From contig NZ_AP027737.1 of the NCBI RefSeq assembly GCF_030296695.1, positions 3,286,001 through 3,350,000 of the forward strand: a DNA stretch of 64,000 nucleotides. Reading direction: 5' to 3'. Made by a program: the position numbers and the translations under genes. Positions 40,116 through 47,942 of the stretch are shown piece by piece. Below the pieces are notes generated by a model. The model worked only from the letters and a program-made list of their open reading frames with translations. It did no database searches and was not told where the DNA came from. The stretch comes from Agromyces mangrovi. GTDB lineage: Bacteria; Actinomycetota; Actinomycetes; Actinomycetales; Microbacteriaceae. Position 1 is the first letter of the stretch. Every line of letters begins with the position of its first letter.

Positions 40116-40597
40116 TCGGGCTCGCTGATGTCGGCGACCGTCGCGTCGAGCGCGGCGATCAGCCCGTCGGCGTCGACGAACAGGCTGCGGCCGTGCTCGC
40201 CCGCGCCCATCGACACCCGGCGACCCACGACTGCCTCGTCCACCACGACCGGCCACTCGGTGTGCGACCCGAGCGGCGTGATCGTTCCGCGCTCGTAGCC
40301 GGTCGCCTCGAGTGCGAGCGACGCCTCGGGCAGGCGCAGCTTGTTCACGCCGAGCAGCGCCCGCAGCTTCGGCCACGAGATCTTCCGGCCGCCGGGCACC
40401 AGCGCGAAGACGTAGGTGCCGTCGCTGCGCTTCACGACGAGCGATTTCACGATGTCGCCGGGCGTGATGCCGAGCAGCTCGGCCGCCTCCTCGAGGCTGC
40501 GTGCTGCGGGCCGCTCGATCACGTCGATCTCGAGTCCGCGTTCGGCGGCGTCGGCGCGCACGCGCTCGACACCAGTGAGTCCCTCGAACCGTGGCAT
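40112..40597 (-). CDS. YbaK/EbsC-family aminoacyl-tRNA deacylase
   Basis: Trans-editing protein that clears mischarged tRNA (Cys-tRNA-Pro or similar). It has 161 residues: the family Lys is in DIVKSLVVK, and the FALVPGGRKISW, KLRLPEASLA and GTITPLG blocks follow. ATG 40597 has GGAGGA upstream. The Imm63-type gene follows with a 4-bp overlap. The exact tRNA substrate is not visible from sequence. Confidence 0.87.
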   Translation of the reverse strand: MPRFEGLTGVERVRADAAERGLEIDVIERPAARSLEEAAELLGITPGDIVKSLVVKRSDGTYVFALVPGGRKISWPKLRALLGVNKLRLPEASLALEATGYERGTITPLGSHTEWPVVVDEAVVGRRVSMGAGEHGRSLFVDADGLIAALDATVADISEPE

Positions 40598-40677
40598 CCG
40601 CGTCCTCCCCGCACTCGATCTGCCCGAATCCTACGTGCCGCCGACCCGCACCGGACCGGAACGCCCGCGTCGTCTGG

Positions 40678-40683
40678 GAGAAT
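40678..40683 (+). promoter_or_regulatory. -10 box of dus
   Basis: GAGAAT within GGGAGAATCGAG, 8 nt before ATG 40692. The GGGAG may act as ribosome site if transcription starts earlier. Confidence 0.35.
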
Positions 40684-40691
40684 CGAGAGCG

Positions 40692-41846
40692 ATGCCAACG
40701 ACCACCACTCCTGTACGCCCGCTCTCGATCGGCCCGATCGAGCTCGAGGTGCCCGTCGTGCTCGCGCCGATGGCGGGCATCACGAACACCGCGTTCCGGC
40801 GGCTGTGCCGCGAGTACGGCGCGGGCCTGTACGTGAGCGAGATGATCACGAGCCGCGCGCTCGTCGAGCGCACGCCCGAGTCGATGCGCCTCATCCGCCA
40901 CCACGAGTCGGAGACGCCGCGCTCGATCCAGCTGTACGGCGTCGACCCGAAGACGGTCGCCGAGGCCGTCACGATGCTGGTCGCCGAGGACCGGGCCGAC
41001 CACATCGACCTGAACTTCGGATGCCCCGTGCCGAAGGTCACCCGCAAGGGCGGCGGGGCCGCGCTGCCGTGGAAGACCGACCTGTTCCGTGCGATCGTCG
41101 AGGGCGCGACGCGCGCCGCGGGCGACGTGCCGCTCACGATCAAGATGCGCAAGGGCATCGACGGCGACCACCTCACCTACCTGGAGGCCGGGCGCATCGC
41201 GGAGGGTGCCGGCGTGGCATCCGTCGCCCTGCACGCCCGCACGGCGAGCGAGTTCTACAGCGGCCAGGCCGACTGGTCGGCGATCACGAAGCTCAAGGAG
41301 ACCGTCACGAGCGTGCCGGTGCTCGGCAACGGCGACATCTGGTCGGCCGACGACGCGTTGCGCATGGTCGACGAGACCGGCTGCGACGGGGTCGTCGTGG
41401 GGCGCGGATGCCTCGGGCGGCCGTGGCTCTTCGGCGACCTGGCCTCGGCGTTCCGCGGCGGGCACCGCAAGGCCGAGCCGTCGCTCGGCGAGGTCGCCAC
41501 GGCGTTCCGTCGCCACGCCGAGCTGCTCGCGGAGTTCTTCGAGTCGGAGGAGCGCGGCTGCCGCGACATCCGCAAGCACGTCGCCTGGTACTTCAAGGGG
41601 TACCCGGTGGGCGGCGAGCTGCGCGCGAAGCTCGCGACCGTCGAGTCGCTCGCCCAGCTCGACGAGCTGCTCGGCACGCTCGACGCCGACACGCCGTACC
41701 CGGGCGAGGGCGCCGAGGGGCCGCGCGGCCGCGCCGGCACGCCGAAGCGCCCCGCACTGCCCGACGGCTGGCTCGACTCGCGCGAGCTGGTGGGCGACGA
41801 CCGGGCGCGCCTCGTCGACGCCGAACTCGACACGAGCGGCGGGTAG
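40692..41846 (+). CDS. dus: tRNA-dihydrouridine synthase (DusB-type)
   Basis: FMN enzyme that reduces uridines in tRNA. It has 384 residues: a TIM barrel with LAPMAGITN, the catalytic Cys in NFGCPVPKVTRKGGGAAL, the ALHARTASEFYSG block and VVVGRGCLGRPWLF for FMN phosphate, then a helical C-terminal domain. The dgt gene starts 2 nt after the stop, a common actinobacterial pair. Confidence 0.93.
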   Translation: MPTTTTPVRPLSIGPIELEVPVVLAPMAGITNTAFRRLCREYGAGLYVSEMITSRALVERTPESMRLIRHHESETPRSIQLYGVDPKTVAEAVTMLVAEDRADHIDLNFGCPVPKVTRKGGGAALPWKTDLFRAIVEGATRAAGDVPLTIKMRKGIDGDHLTYLEAGRIAEGAGVASVALHARTASEFYSGQADWSAITKLKETVTSVPVLGNGDIWSADDALRMVDETGCDGVVVGRGCLGRPWLFGDLASAFRGGHRKAEPSLGEVATAFRRHAELLAEFFESEERGCRDIRKHVAWYFKGYPVGGELRAKLATVESLAQLDELLGTLDADTPYPGEGAEGPRGRAGTPKRPALPDGWLDSRELVGDDRARLVDAELDTSGG

Positions 41847-41848
41847 GC

Positions 41849-43126
41849 GTGCGCGATCGACTCTTCGGCGGGTACGACGACGCCGACACCGAACGGCGCC
41901 ATCCGGAGGAGCAGTACAGCCGCCGGGGCGACTTCGAGCGCGACCGTGCCCGCCTGCTGCACTCGAGCTCGCTGCGGCGACTCGCCGCGAAGACGCAGGT
42001 GCTGAGCCCCACGCTCGGTCTCGACTTCGCTCGCAACCGCCTCACGCACTCGCTCGAGGTGGCGCAGGTCGGCCGCGAGCTCGGGGCGAGCCTCGGCCTG
42101 TCGCCCGACGTCGTCGACACGGCGTGCCTCGCGCACGACCTCGGGCACCCGCCGTTCGGGCACAACGGCGAGCACGGCCTCAACGAGTGGGCCGCCGACG
42201 TCGGCGGGTTCGAGGGCAACGCGCAGACCCTGCGCATCCTCACCCGCCTCGAGCCGAAGGTGTTCGGCGACGACGGTCAGCCCTTCGGGCTGAACCTCAC
42301 GCGCGCGAGCCTCGACGCGAGCTGCAAGTACCCGTGGGCTGCGGCGAGCTCGGTGGCCGACCCGAGCGGCCGGCAGAAGTTCGGATTCTACGCCGACGAC
42401 GCCGACGTGTTCGAGTGGATGCGGCGCGGCGCGCCCGCCCGGCGCCTGTGCATCGAGGCGCAGGTCATGGACCTCTCCGACGACATCGCGTACTCGGTGC
42501 ACGACTTCGAGGACGCCATCGTGAACGGCTTCATCGACGTCGCCGCGCTGAACGCGCGCGACGACCACGACTCGCTGATCGCGTCGATGGGCGACTGGGT
42601 GGGTGGCTCGGTCTCTGCCGACGAGCTGGCCGAGGCGTTCGACCGGCTCGCCGCGATGGAGCTGTGGCCGCGCGAGTGGAGCGGATCGCGCGTCGAGCAG
42701 GGACGGCTGAAGAACTTCGCCAGCCAGGTGATCGGCCGGTTCGCGAACGTGGCGACGGATGCCACGCGGGCGGCGTTCCCCATGGCGAGCCTCATCCGCT
42801 TCGACGCCGACGTCGTGGTGCCGCAAGAGATCCGCGCCGAGATCGCCGTCATGAAGGGCATCGTCGCGACGTTCGTCATGGCGACCAACGCCCGGCAGCC
42901 GGTGTACGCCCAGCAGCGCCGCATCCTCGCCGACCTGGCCGACCTGCTGCTCGCCACCGGCGACCGGCACCTCGACGTCGGGTTCGCCGCCGACTGGCGT
43001 GCCGCGGTCGACGACGGGGCGCGCAAGCGCGTCATCGTCGACCAGGTCGCGAGCCTCACCGACCAGTCGGCGCTGGCCTGGTACGAGCGGCTCGTGCAGC
43101 GCGGGTCGACCCCTCCACAGGCGTGA
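41849..43126 (+). CDS. dgt: Deoxyguanosinetriphosphate triphosphohydrolase-like HD protein
   Basis: HD-domain dNTP triphosphohydrolase of the Dgt family, 425 residues. The metal site is visible: RLTHSLEVAQ, then HDLGHPPFGHNGE and the later DLSDDIAYSVHDFED. Such enzymes trim dNTP pools and sometimes limit phages; here it is next to dnaG, its standard place. GTG 41849 is used because the N-terminus DRLFGGYDDADTERRH matches the family start. Confidence 0.92.
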   Translation: MRDRLFGGYDDADTERRHPEEQYSRRGDFERDRARLLHSSSLRRLAAKTQVLSPTLGLDFARNRLTHSLEVAQVGRELGASLGLSPDVVDTACLAHDLGHPPFGHNGEHGLNEWAADVGGFEGNAQTLRILTRLEPKVFGDDGQPFGLNLTRASLDASCKYPWAAASSVADPSGRQKFGFYADDADVFEWMRRGAPARRLCIEAQVMDLSDDIAYSVHDFEDAIVNGFIDVAALNARDDHDSLIASMGDWVGGSVSADELAEAFDRLAAMELWPREWSGSRVEQGRLKNFASQVIGRFANVATDATRAAFPMASLIRFDADVVVPQEIRAEIAVMKGIVATFVMATNARQPVYAQQRRILADLADLLLATGDRHLDVGFAADWRAAVDDGARKRVIVDQVASLTDQSALAWYERLVQRGSTPPQA

Positions 43127-43142
43127 CGGCGAGCCGATGCCC

Positions 43143-43165
43143 GGCGGGCGGCCTCCGGGCCCGCC
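43143..43165 (+). terminator. Hairpin between dgt and dnaG
   Basis: GGCGGGC and GCCCGCC pair over 7 bp around a 9-nt loop, 16 nt after the dgt stop and just before the dnaG -10 box. Confidence 0.4.
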
Positions 43166-43173
43166 GCGCTGGC

Positions 43174-43179
43174 TAGGAT
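43174..43179 (+). promoter_or_regulatory. -10 box of dnaG (leaderless)
   Basis: TAGGAT followed by 7 nt and ATG 43187, with no ribosome binding site in between. Confidence 0.45.
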
Positions 43180-43186
43180 CGACTCC

Positions 43187-45061
43187 ATGGCGGGCCGCAT
43201 TCGACAGAGCGATGTCGAGGAAGTGAAGGCCCGCACGAACATCGCCGACATCGTGGGCGAGCACGTGAGCCTGAAGTCGGCGGGCGTGGGGTCGATGAAG
43301 GGCCTCTGCCCGTTCCACGACGAGCGCAGCCCGAGCTTCCACGTGCGGCCGCAGCTCGGCTACTACCACTGCTTCGGCTGCGGCGAGTCGGGCGACGTGT
43401 ACACGTTCCTCCAGAGGATGGACCACGTCACCTTCACCGAGGCCGTCGAGCGCCTCGCGGGCCGCATCGCCTACGAACTGCACTACGAGGACGGCGGGCG
43501 CGCCGAGGAGCACGGCAACCGTGCCCGGCTGCTCGCCGCGAACCAGGCGGCGGCCGAGTTCTTCGTCGAGCGGCTCGGCGCCCCCGACGCCGACCCGGGC
43601 CGGAAGTTCCTCGGCCAGCGCGGGTTCGACGCCGAGGCCGCCCGCCGCTTCGGCGTCGGCTACGCGCCGAAGAGCTGGGACGCGCTGCTGAAGCACCTGC
43701 GCGGCAAGGGCTTCCGCGACGACGAGATCGCCGCGGCGGGGCTCGTCTCGAGCGGCGATCGCGGCCACTACGACCGGTTTCGCGGACGGCTGGTCTGGCC
43801 CATCCGCGACATCACGGGCCAGACGGTCGGGTTCGGCGCCAGGCGTCTGCTCGACGACGACAAGGGCCCCAAGTACTTGAACACCCCCGAGACGCCGGTG
43901 TACCACAAGGCGCAGGTGCTCTACGGGCTCGACCTCGCCAAGCGCGACATCTCCCGCGGGAGGCGCGTGGTCGTCGTCGAGGGCTACACCGATGTCATGG
44001 CGTGCCACCTCGCGGGCGTCACGACCGCGGTCGCGACCTGCGGCACCGCGTTCGGCCCCGATCACATCACCGTGCTGCGGCGTGTGCTCGGCGACGACAG
44101 CGGGCTCGGCGAGGTGATCTTCACCTTCGATCCGGATGCCGCGGGGCAGAAGGCCGCGATGCGCGCCTTCGGCGAGGAGAAGCGCTTCGCCGCGCAGACG
44201 TTCGTCGCGGTCGCTCCCGAGGGACTCGACCCGTGCGACCTGCGCATCGAGCGGGGCGACGGCGCCGTGCGCGGGCTCATCGAGCGCAAGACCCCGATGT
44301 TCGAGTTCGTGATCCGCCACACCCTCGACCAGTACGACCTCGAGACGGTCGAGGGCCGCGTGGCCGCGCTGCGGGCCGCCGCACCGGTCGTCGCCGAGAT
44401 CCGCGACCCGTCGCTCCGGCCCGGCTACGCGCGCGAGCTCGCCCGCATGCTCGGCACCGACCTCGGCGAGGTGCAGCGCGCCGTGCAGGCCGCGGGCCGC
44501 GGCGGGGGAGCGCGGCAGGCGCCCGGCCGCGAGTCGCGCGGCGGTGCGCAGGGCGAGCCCGAGGCATCCGCCGCCCCCGCCGAGCGGCCGTACTCGATCA
44601 CGGACCTGCCGCCCGACCCCGCCACCCGCCTCGAGCGCGATGCGCTGCAGGCCGTGCTGCAGCACCCCGACCAGGTGGGCGAGCACCTGCTGCGCCAGGC
44701 CGTCGACTGCCGCTTCGGCAACCAGGCCCTCGCGGTCGTGCGCGACGGGGTCTCCGCGGCGTTCGCCTCGGGCGGCACGCGCGAGCTCGTCGCCCGAGTG
44801 GTCACGGAGGTGCCGCCCACGTTCGCCGGCCTCGTGCACCAGCTGGCCGTCGCGCCCATTCCCGAGCGCAGCGAGCGCGAGCTCGCCGCCTACGTGAGCG
44901 GCGTCGTCACCTCGCTCGTCGATCGCGAGCTGCTGCGACAGAAGGCCGAGCTGCTGGGCCGGCTGCAGCGCACGGATGCGACGGATCGCGACGCCTACGC
45001 GTCGGTGCAGCGCGCGCTCGTGGCCGTCGAGGCCGACCGGCGGTCGCTTCGGCAGGAGTGA
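43187..45061 (+). CDS. dnaG: DNA primase
   Basis: Synthesises RNA primers at the fork. It has 624 residues: a CHC2 zinc finger (CPFHDE...CFGCGESG, from 41), the RNA polymerase domain, a TOPRIM domain with VVVVEGYTDVMA and TFDPDAAGQKA, a low-complexity linker (~440-475), and the DnaB-binding C-terminal domain. rpoD, often nearby, is not in the window. Confidence 0.96.
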   Translation: MAGRIRQSDVEEVKARTNIADIVGEHVSLKSAGVGSMKGLCPFHDERSPSFHVRPQLGYYHCFGCGESGDVYTFLQRMDHVTFTEAVERLAGRIAYELHYEDGGRAEEHGNRARLLAANQAAAEFFVERLGAPDADPGRKFLGQRGFDAEAARRFGVGYAPKSWDALLKHLRGKGFRDDEIAAAGLVSSGDRGHYDRFRGRLVWPIRDITGQTVGFGARRLLDDDKGPKYLNTPETPVYHKAQVLYGLDLAKRDISRGRRVVVVEGYTDVMACHLAGVTTAVATCGTAFGPDHITVLRRVLGDDSGLGEVIFTFDPDAAGQKAAMRAFGEEKRFAAQTFVAVAPEGLDPCDLRIERGDGAVRGLIERKTPMFEFVIRHTLDQYDLETVEGRVAALRAAAPVVAEIRDPSLRPGYARELARMLGTDLGEVQRAVQAAGRGGGARQAPGRESRGGAQGEPEASAAPAERPYSITDLPPDPATRLERDALQAVLQHPDQVGEHLLRQAVDCRFGNQALAVVRDGVSAAFASGGTRELVARVVTEVPPTFAGLVHQLAVAPIPERSERELAAYVSGVVTSLVDRELLRQKAELLGRLQRTDATDRDAYASVQRALVAVEADRRSLRQE

Positions 45062-45082
45062 GCTCCGGAGGGTGCGCCGGCC

Positions 45083-45104
45083 CAGGGGCATCCGCTCGCC
45101 CCTG
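45083..45104 (+). terminator. Hairpin after dnaG
   Basis: CAGGGGC and GCCCCTG pair over 7 bp around an 8-nt loop that contains the recurrent GCATCCG motif. Confidence 0.45.
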
Positions 45105-45166
45105 AGAACACGCTGGGCGTCCGCCCGCGGCCGACTGGCTAGGGTAGCGACTGGGGGAACGTTCGT

Positions 45167-45182
45167 GCGACCGTTCGGTCGC
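45167..45182. promoter_or_regulatory. Palindrome in the 5' region of the binding-lipoprotein gene
   Basis: GCGACCG-TT-CGGTCGC, perfect 7-bp arms, about 20 bp downstream of a TAGGGT -10-like box (45140-45145) and 32 nt before the start codon. It could be a repressor site or an RNA hairpin; no regulator gene is adjacent. Confidence 0.35.
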
Positions 45183-45213
45183 GCCCTCCGCACGCAGGGG
45201 GAGGCGAGTGCAC

Positions 45214-46842
45214 ATGACTCGTGCAGCCGCAATCGCACGCCGTGGCGGTGTCGTCGCGGCGGGGTCCGTCGCCGTGCTCGTGCTCGCGGGGTGCACCGCG
45301 GGCGAGGTCGACGACGCCGAGGGCGACGCGACGATCACCATCGGCACGACCGAGCGGGTGACGAGCATCGACCCGGCGGGTTCGTACGACAACGGGTCGT
45401 TCCAGGTGATGAGCCAGGTCTACCCGTTCCTGCTGAGCTCGCCGTACGGCAGTTCGGAGGTCGAGCCCGACATCGCCGAGTCGGCCGAGTTCACCTCGCC
45501 GACCGAGTACACTGTGACGCTGCAGGAGGGGCTCGAGTTCGCCAACGGCAATGCCCTGACGTCGTCGGACGTGAAGTTCAGCTTCGACCGGCAGCTCGCC
45601 ATCGCCGACGCAGACGGCCCGTCCTCGCTGCTGTACAACCTCGCAGGCGTCGAGGCGCCCGACGACCTCACCGTGGTCTTCGAACTGCTCACCGAAGACG
45701 ACCAGATCTTCCCGTTCATCCTGTCGAGCCCGGTCGGGCCGATCGTCGACGAGGACGTGTTCGCCGCCGATGCGGTCACGCCCGACGCGGAGATCGTCGA
45801 GGGCGCGCCGTTCGCCGGCCAGTACGTCATCGAGGAGTTCCTGCCCGACGAGCAGGTCACCTACCGTGCGAACCCCGACTACGCGGGCCTGCTCGGCCCC
45901 GCCGCGACCGAGGTCGTCGAGGTCACGTACTACGACGACGCCTCCGAGCTGCGGCTGCACGTCGAGGAGGGCGACATCGACGTCGCGCACCGCACGCTGT
46001 CGCCGACCGACCTCGCCGAGCTGCGCGAGAGCGACGCGGTGCAGGTCGTCGACGGTCCCGGGGGCGAGATCCGCTTCATCGTGTTCAACCTCGACACCAT
46101 GCCGTTCGGCGCCCAGACGGAGGACGCCGACGAGGAGCAGGCGCTCGCGGTGCGCCAGGCGGTCGCCGACCTGATCGACCGCTCGGCCCTCTCGGACGAC
46201 GTGTACCTCGGCACGTTCACGCCGCTGCAGTCGTTCGTGCCGACCGGGTTGCCGGGCGCGACCGAGTCGCTGCTCGAGCGCTACGGCGACGGCTCGGGCG
46301 GGCCCGATGCGGATGCCGCGGCGGCACGCCTCGAGGAGGCCGGCGTCCAGACCCCGGTCGCCCTCGACCTGCAGTACGTGACCGATCGGTACGGTCCCGA
46401 CTCGGAGGCCGAGTTCGCCGCCATCACCGAGCAGCTCGAGGCGGACGGCCTGTTCGCCGTGACCCTCGAGGGTGCGGAGTGGGAGGAGTTCAGCGAGCAG
46501 CGCATCGCCGACGCGTACCCGGCCTACCAGCTCGGCTGGTTCCCCGACTACCCGGACGCCGACAACTACCTGACGCCGTTCTTCCTGCCCGACGGCTACC
46601 TCGCGAACCACTACGAGAACGACGAGGTGACCGACCTCATCATCGCCCAGGCGACCGAGGCCGACGCCGACGAGCGGGTCGCGCTGATCGAGGAGATCCA
46701 GGAGCTCGTGGCCGACGACCTGCCGTCGCTGCCGGTGCTGCAGGGGGCGCAGACCGTCGTCGCGGGCACCGACGTCACCGGCCTCGAGCAGACGCTCGAC
46801 GCGTCGCTGACGTTCCGCTACGGCGCCCTGGCCGTGCCGTGA
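45214..46842 (+). CDS. Peptide/nickel-type ABC transporter substrate-binding lipoprotein (SBP family 5)
   Basis: 542 residues. The lipoprotein signal ends in LVLAGC (Cys 27), followed by an SBP_bac_5 fold: TIGTTERVTSIDPAGSYDNG, the LTSSDVKFSFDR signature block and the C-terminal lobe. ATG 45214 has GGGGGAGG 9 nt upstream. The ligand is unknown; oligopeptides are the family default. An ATPase gene follows after 13 nt, but no permease gene is present on either side, which is unusual for this importer class. Confidence 0.88.
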   Translation: MTRAAAIARRGGVVAAGSVAVLVLAGCTAGEVDDAEGDATITIGTTERVTSIDPAGSYDNGSFQVMSQVYPFLLSSPYGSSEVEPDIAESAEFTSPTEYTVTLQEGLEFANGNALTSSDVKFSFDRQLAIADADGPSSLLYNLAGVEAPDDLTVVFELLTEDDQIFPFILSSPVGPIVDEDVFAADAVTPDAEIVEGAPFAGQYVIEEFLPDEQVTYRANPDYAGLLGPAATEVVEVTYYDDASELRLHVEEGDIDVAHRTLSPTDLAELRESDAVQVVDGPGGEIRFIVFNLDTMPFGAQTEDADEEQALAVRQAVADLIDRSALSDDVYLGTFTPLQSFVPTGLPGATESLLERYGDGSGGPDADAAAARLEEAGVQTPVALDLQYVTDRYGPDSEAEFAAITEQLEADGLFAVTLEGAEWEEFSEQRIADAYPAYQLGWFPDYPDADNYLTPFFLPDGYLANHYENDEVTDLIIAQATEADADERVALIEEIQELVADDLPSLPVLQGAQTVVAGTDVTGLEQTLDASLTFRYGALAVP

Positions 46843-46855
46843 GAGGGTGGGTGAC

Positions 46856-47707
46856 GTGACCCACGGAGCAGCCCACGGATACCCCATCAGCGCGAGCGAC
46901 CTGACGATCGAGTATCCGCCCCACGGTGCGAGCCCCGCCTTCGTGGCGGTGCGCGGGTTCACGCTCGACGTCGCGCCCGGCGAGGTCGTCGGGCTGCTCG
47001 GTGCGGCCGGATCGGGCAAGTCCACGGTGGCCAACGTGCTCGCGGGCGACCACCTGCACGAGGCGCACCGCGCGTCCCCGGTCATCACCGGCGGCGAGGC
47101 GACCGTGCTCGGCTACCGCATGCGCGGCCTCGGCCGGCGCAAGGCCGTCGAGCTCGCGTTCGACGTCGGGCACCTCGCGCAGGACGGCGCGTCCCGGCTG
47201 ACGCCCGATCGCACGGTCGCCGAGATCGTCGGCGAGCCCGTGCTACTGCGCGACCAGCGCTACTCGCGGCGCGCGCTGACCGCCAAGGTGGCCGCCATGG
47301 TCGACGCCGTGCGCCTCCCGCTCGACATGATGCCGAAGTTCCCGTACGAGCTGTCGAGCGGCCAGCGCCAGCGCGTCGCGCTCGCGCGCTCGCTCATCCT
47401 CGAGCCGACGCTGCTGATCGCCGACGACCCGACCGCGGGCATCGACGTGACCGTGCGCGACGCCGTCGTCGACCTGATCGGCGAGATCCAGCGCGAGCGC
47501 GCGTTCTCCGCGCTCGTCGTGAGCCACGACCTCGCGGTGCTCGATCGCATCGCCGACCGCATCGCCGTGCTCGACCACGGCGAGATGGTCGCGCTCGGCA
47601 CCCTGGAGGAGGTGCTCGACGACCCCATCCACCCGTACGTCAAGCGCCTCTCCGAGGCGTATTTCCGCGACATCCCGGAGGAGTTGCTCGACGACGCGAC
47701 CGCCTGA
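46856..47707 (+). CDS. ABC transporter ATP-binding protein (peptide-importer type) with Asp in place of the catalytic Glu
   Basis: 283 residues from GTG 46856 (GAGAGGG 8 nt before it; a GTG at 46847 overlaps that site). Walker A GAAGSGKS, signature LSSGQRQRVALARS, Walker B LLIADDPTAGID and switch His in VVSHD. The residue after the Walker B Asp is Asp where Glu is normal, which would slow hydrolysis. Dpp/Opp-type C-terminal end (IHPYVKRLSEAYF). It pairs with the lipoprotein gene 13 nt upstream. No permease is present, so the complex must borrow one or the pair has another role. Confidence 0.85.
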   Translation: MTHGAAHGYPISASDLTIEYPPHGASPAFVAVRGFTLDVAPGEVVGLLGAAGSGKSTVANVLAGDHLHEAHRASPVITGGEATVLGYRMRGLGRRKAVELAFDVGHLAQDGASRLTPDRTVAEIVGEPVLLRDQRYSRRALTAKVAAMVDAVRLPLDMMPKFPYELSSGQRQRVALARSLILEPTLLIADDPTAGIDVTVRDAVVDLIGEIQRERAFSALVVSHDLAVLDRIADRIAVLDHGEMVALGTLEEVLDDPIHPYVKRLSEAYFRDIPEELLDDATA

Positions 47708-47726
47708 CCGGCGGGGGTGGCCTCGA

Positions 47727-47756
47727 TTGGGAACGCGGGCCCGCGTTTGCTAAAGT
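47727..47756 (+). promoter_or_regulatory. Promoter of tRNA-Asn
   Basis: TTGGGA (47727-47732), an 18-nt spacer and TAAAGT (47751-47756), 20 nt before the tRNA. A 16-bp palindrome AACGCGGGCCCGCGTT (47732-47747) fills the spacer and may also end the ABC transcript. Confidence 0.55.
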
Positions 47757-47775
47757 AGCTGAGGCCCTCGCGCGA

Positions 47776-47851
47776 TCCTCCATAGCTCAATTGGCAGAGC
47801 AATCGGCTGTTAACCGATAGGTTCTTGGTTCGAGTCCAAGTGGAGGAGCCA
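47776..47851 (+). tRNA. tRNA-Asn (anticodon GTT)
   Basis: Acceptor TCCTCCA (47776-47782) pairs with TGGAGGA (47841-47847), discriminator G, and CCA encoded at 47849-47851. The D-arm region is TAGCTCAATTGGCAGAGCA; the anticodon loop CTGTTAA has GTT at 47809-47811; the T loop is TTCGAGT. A complete cloverleaf. Confidence 0.95.
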
Positions 47852-47854
47852 CCT

Positions 47855-47888
47855 GAACGCCCTCACGACTCCGGTCGCGGGGGCGTTC
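47855..47888 (+). terminator. Terminator of tRNA-Asn
   Basis: GAACGCCCTCACGAC and GTCGCGGGGGCGTTC form a 15-bp stem with one wobble and one mismatch around TCCG, 3 nt after the tRNA. Confidence 0.75.
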
Positions 47889-47942
47889 GTCGTCTCCCGA
47901 TAGTCTGCTGCCGACGACGGATGCCTCGGGGGAGTGCTGCAC

